From NCBI RefSeq assembly GCF_036379515.1, contig NZ_DASVGN010000033.1:7338-71337 (forward strand): 64,000 bases of DNA. Reading direction: 5' to 3'. The position numbers and the translations under genes are program-made. The number at the start of each line of letters is the position of its first letter. The stretch's first letter is position 1. This DNA is from Castellaniella sp036379515. GTDB lineage: Bacteria > Pseudomonadota > Gammaproteobacteria > Burkholderiales > Burkholderiaceae_B. The notes beneath the pieces were generated by a model. The model saw only the letters and a list, made by a program, of their open reading frames with translations, ran no database searches and had not been told where the DNA came from. This document shows, one piece after another, positions 62,827 to 64,000 of this stretch.

Positions 62827-63339
62827 TCAATGGGCGGCGGGCGCAGGCGCTGCAGAAGCACCCGGCCCCTGGCCCGGCGCACCCTGCTTCTCAGCCGAGT
62901 TGTACAGGAACTTGCTGATCAGGTCTTCGAGCACGACCGCCGACTGCGTGAACTGGATCTTGCTGCCGTCCTTGAGGTTCTTGTCGTCGCCCCCCGGCGT
63001 CAGCCCGACGTACTGCTCACCCAAGAGGCCCGAGGTCAGGATGGACGCCGAGGTGTCATCCGGAAACTGATACGCCTGCTGCAGATCGAGCGTGACGCTG
63101 GCCTGGAAGCGCTTGTTGTCAAAGCCAATGCTGGCCACACGCCCCACCACCACGCCGCTGCTCTTGACCGGCGCACGCACCTTGAGGCTGCCGACGTTGT
63201 CGAAGTACGCCTGCACGCGGTAGGTGGGCGCAAAGGAGAACGAGCTCATGTTGCCGGCGCGCAGCGCAAGGAACACCAGGGCAATCAGGCCCAGCAGAAT
63301 GAAGAACCCTACCCAGAAATCGGTTTTATCGCGTGTCAT
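62827..63339 (-). CDS. mlaD: MlaD-type MCE-domain protein
   Basis: A 170-residue protein from the ATG at 63339. One N-terminal membrane helix (FWVGFFILLGLIALVFLALR) anchors a single MCE domain: YRVQAYFDNVGSLKVRAPVK and the central GLLGEQYVGLTPGG. It forms the hexameric ring of the MlaFEDB complex in the periplasm. The Ala/Pro-rich tail is typical. It is 13 bp from mlaE. Confidence 0.93.
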   Translation of the reverse strand: MTRDKTDFWVGFFILLGLIALVFLALRAGNMSSFSFAPTYRVQAYFDNVGSLKVRAPVKSSGVVVGRVASIGFDNKRFQASVTLDLQQAYQFPDDTSASILTSGLLGEQYVGLTPGGDDKNLKDGSKIQFTQSAVVLEDLISKFLYNSAEKQGAPGQGPGASAAPAPAAH

Positions 63340-63352
63340 TCGTTCGTTTCCA

Positions 63353-64000
63353 TCAGTTGGCAAACATCAGCGCCGTGAGCAGAAAATCCAGCCCCAGCAC
63401 AGCCAGCGCCCCATTGACCACCGTGCGGGTGGTGGCACGCGAGACGCCTTCGGGGGTTGGCTGGCTGGTCCAGCCCTGATAAAGCGCGATCAAGGTGACG
63501 ACCACGCCAAAGACCACGCTTTTCAGCACCCCGTTGAGCACGTCCTTGACCACGTCCACCCCGCCCTGCATCTGCGACCAGAAGGCGCCGGGGTCGATGC
63601 CGATGAGCACCACGCCCACGAACCAGCCGCCAATGATGCCCACCATGGAGAAGACGGCCGCCAGCACCGGCATGGCGATGACGCCGCCCCAAAACCTGGG
63701 TGCCAGCACGCGGCGGATGGGGTCCACGGCCATGACTTCCATGGCCGAGAGCTGCTCGCCCGCCTTCATGAGGCCGATTTCAGCCGTCAGTGACGTGCCT
63801 GCGCGCCCCGCGAACAGCAGCGCGGTCACCACCGGCCCGAGCTCACGCGTGAGTGAAAGCGCCACCAGCAGGCCCAGCGCTTCTTCGGAGCCGTAGCGGT
63901 TCAGTGTGTAATAGCCCTGCAGGCCCAGCACGAAACCCACGAACAGGCCCGAGACCCCGATGATGAGCAGCGAATGGTTGCCAATGAAATGCACCTGCTG
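63353..64000 (-). CDS. mlaE: MlaE-type permease (partial, N-terminus off window)
   Basis: The visible 215 codons open within the family block QQVHFIGNHSLLIIGVSGLF and continue through GLLVALSLTRELGPVVTALL and FAGRAGTSLTAEIGLMKAGE, typical of MlaE permeases of about 260 residues. The start lies beyond the right edge. It pairs with MlaF (not in view) and MlaD to move phospholipids at the inner membrane. Confidence 0.93.
   Translation of the reverse strand, partial: QQVHFIGNHSLLIIGVSGLFVGFVLGLQGYYTLNRYGSEEALGLLVALSLTRELGPVVTALLFAGRAGTSLTAEIGLMKAGEQLSAMEVMAVDPIRRVLAPRFWGGVIAMPVLAAVFSMVGIIGGWFVGVVLIGIDPGAFWSQMQGGVDVVKDVLNGVLKSVVFGVVVTLIALYQGWTSQPTPEGVSRATTRTVVNGALAVLGLDFLLTALMFAN

Overview
The window looks like a chromosomal segment of a high-GC betaproteobacterium, most likely Alcaligenaceae (Bordetella/Achromobacter/Castellaniella relatives). 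The basis is the housekeeping content (gltBD beside the mla lipid-transport operon, pgi, an NCS2 permease, a fadB/fadA-type pair), an EPS-associated MarR regulator and protein sequence style. No rRNA, tRNA or CRISPR array was seen, so the genus is an inference.

Layout. (1) 1-1332: a partial GlxA-type regulator and a secreted His-rich protein. (2) 1511-15486: a Wzx/Wzy-type exopolysaccharide cluster. An initiating glycosyl-1-phosphate transferase plus gmd, fcl and manC run leftwards; two Wzy/WaaL-like proteins, a Wzx flippase, four glycosyltransferases and a WcaF-like acetyltransferase run rightwards from a shared divergent promoter region. (3) 15496-40489: a 25-kb leftward run of overlapping or closely spaced genes. 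It holds an EPS-type MarR regulator, a PglK/MsbA-like ABC exporter, methyltransferases, a GT11 fucosyltransferase, AsnB, Ugd, further glycosyltransferases, a second gmd-fcl-manC set and a Pgl-type block (PglC initiator, PglD acetyltransferase, PglE aminotransferase, PglF dehydratase). (4) 40647-43946: a PD-(D/E)xK-STAND NTPase and a HicAB pair, a small defence-like island. (5) 44171-49204: a NusG/RfaH-like factor, an NCS2 permease, pgi and a second toxin-antitoxin pair. (6) 49246-61146: thiolase and FadB-like beta-oxidation genes, a degenerate Y1-transposase (RAYT) protein, gltBD and a PIN-type toxin pair. (7) 61226-64000: mlaC, mlaA, mlaD and partial mlaE.

How it fits together. The two glycan clusters each carry their own GDP-mannose/GDP-fucose supply. 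The right cluster looks able to start a glycan on undecaprenyl phosphate with a diacetamido-trideoxyhexose, add fucose, uronic acid and other sugars, decorate them with methyl and amide groups, and flip the product by an ABC exporter rather than by Wzx/Wzy. A perfect copy of the enterobacterial ops element (GGCGGTAGCGTG) lies directly in front of the first gene of this cluster, and a NusG/RfaH paralogue is encoded 3.7 kb upstream, so processive antitermination of the long operon is the likely control.

The strongest unexplained signals are: an 11-G tract that breaks an FkbM methyltransferase exactly at its SAM-binding motif (a probable phase-variation switch); an unrecognised two-gene cassette inserted between fcl and manC in only one of the two sugar-nucleotide sets; and the defence-like island wedged between the RfaH-like gene and its apparent ops target.
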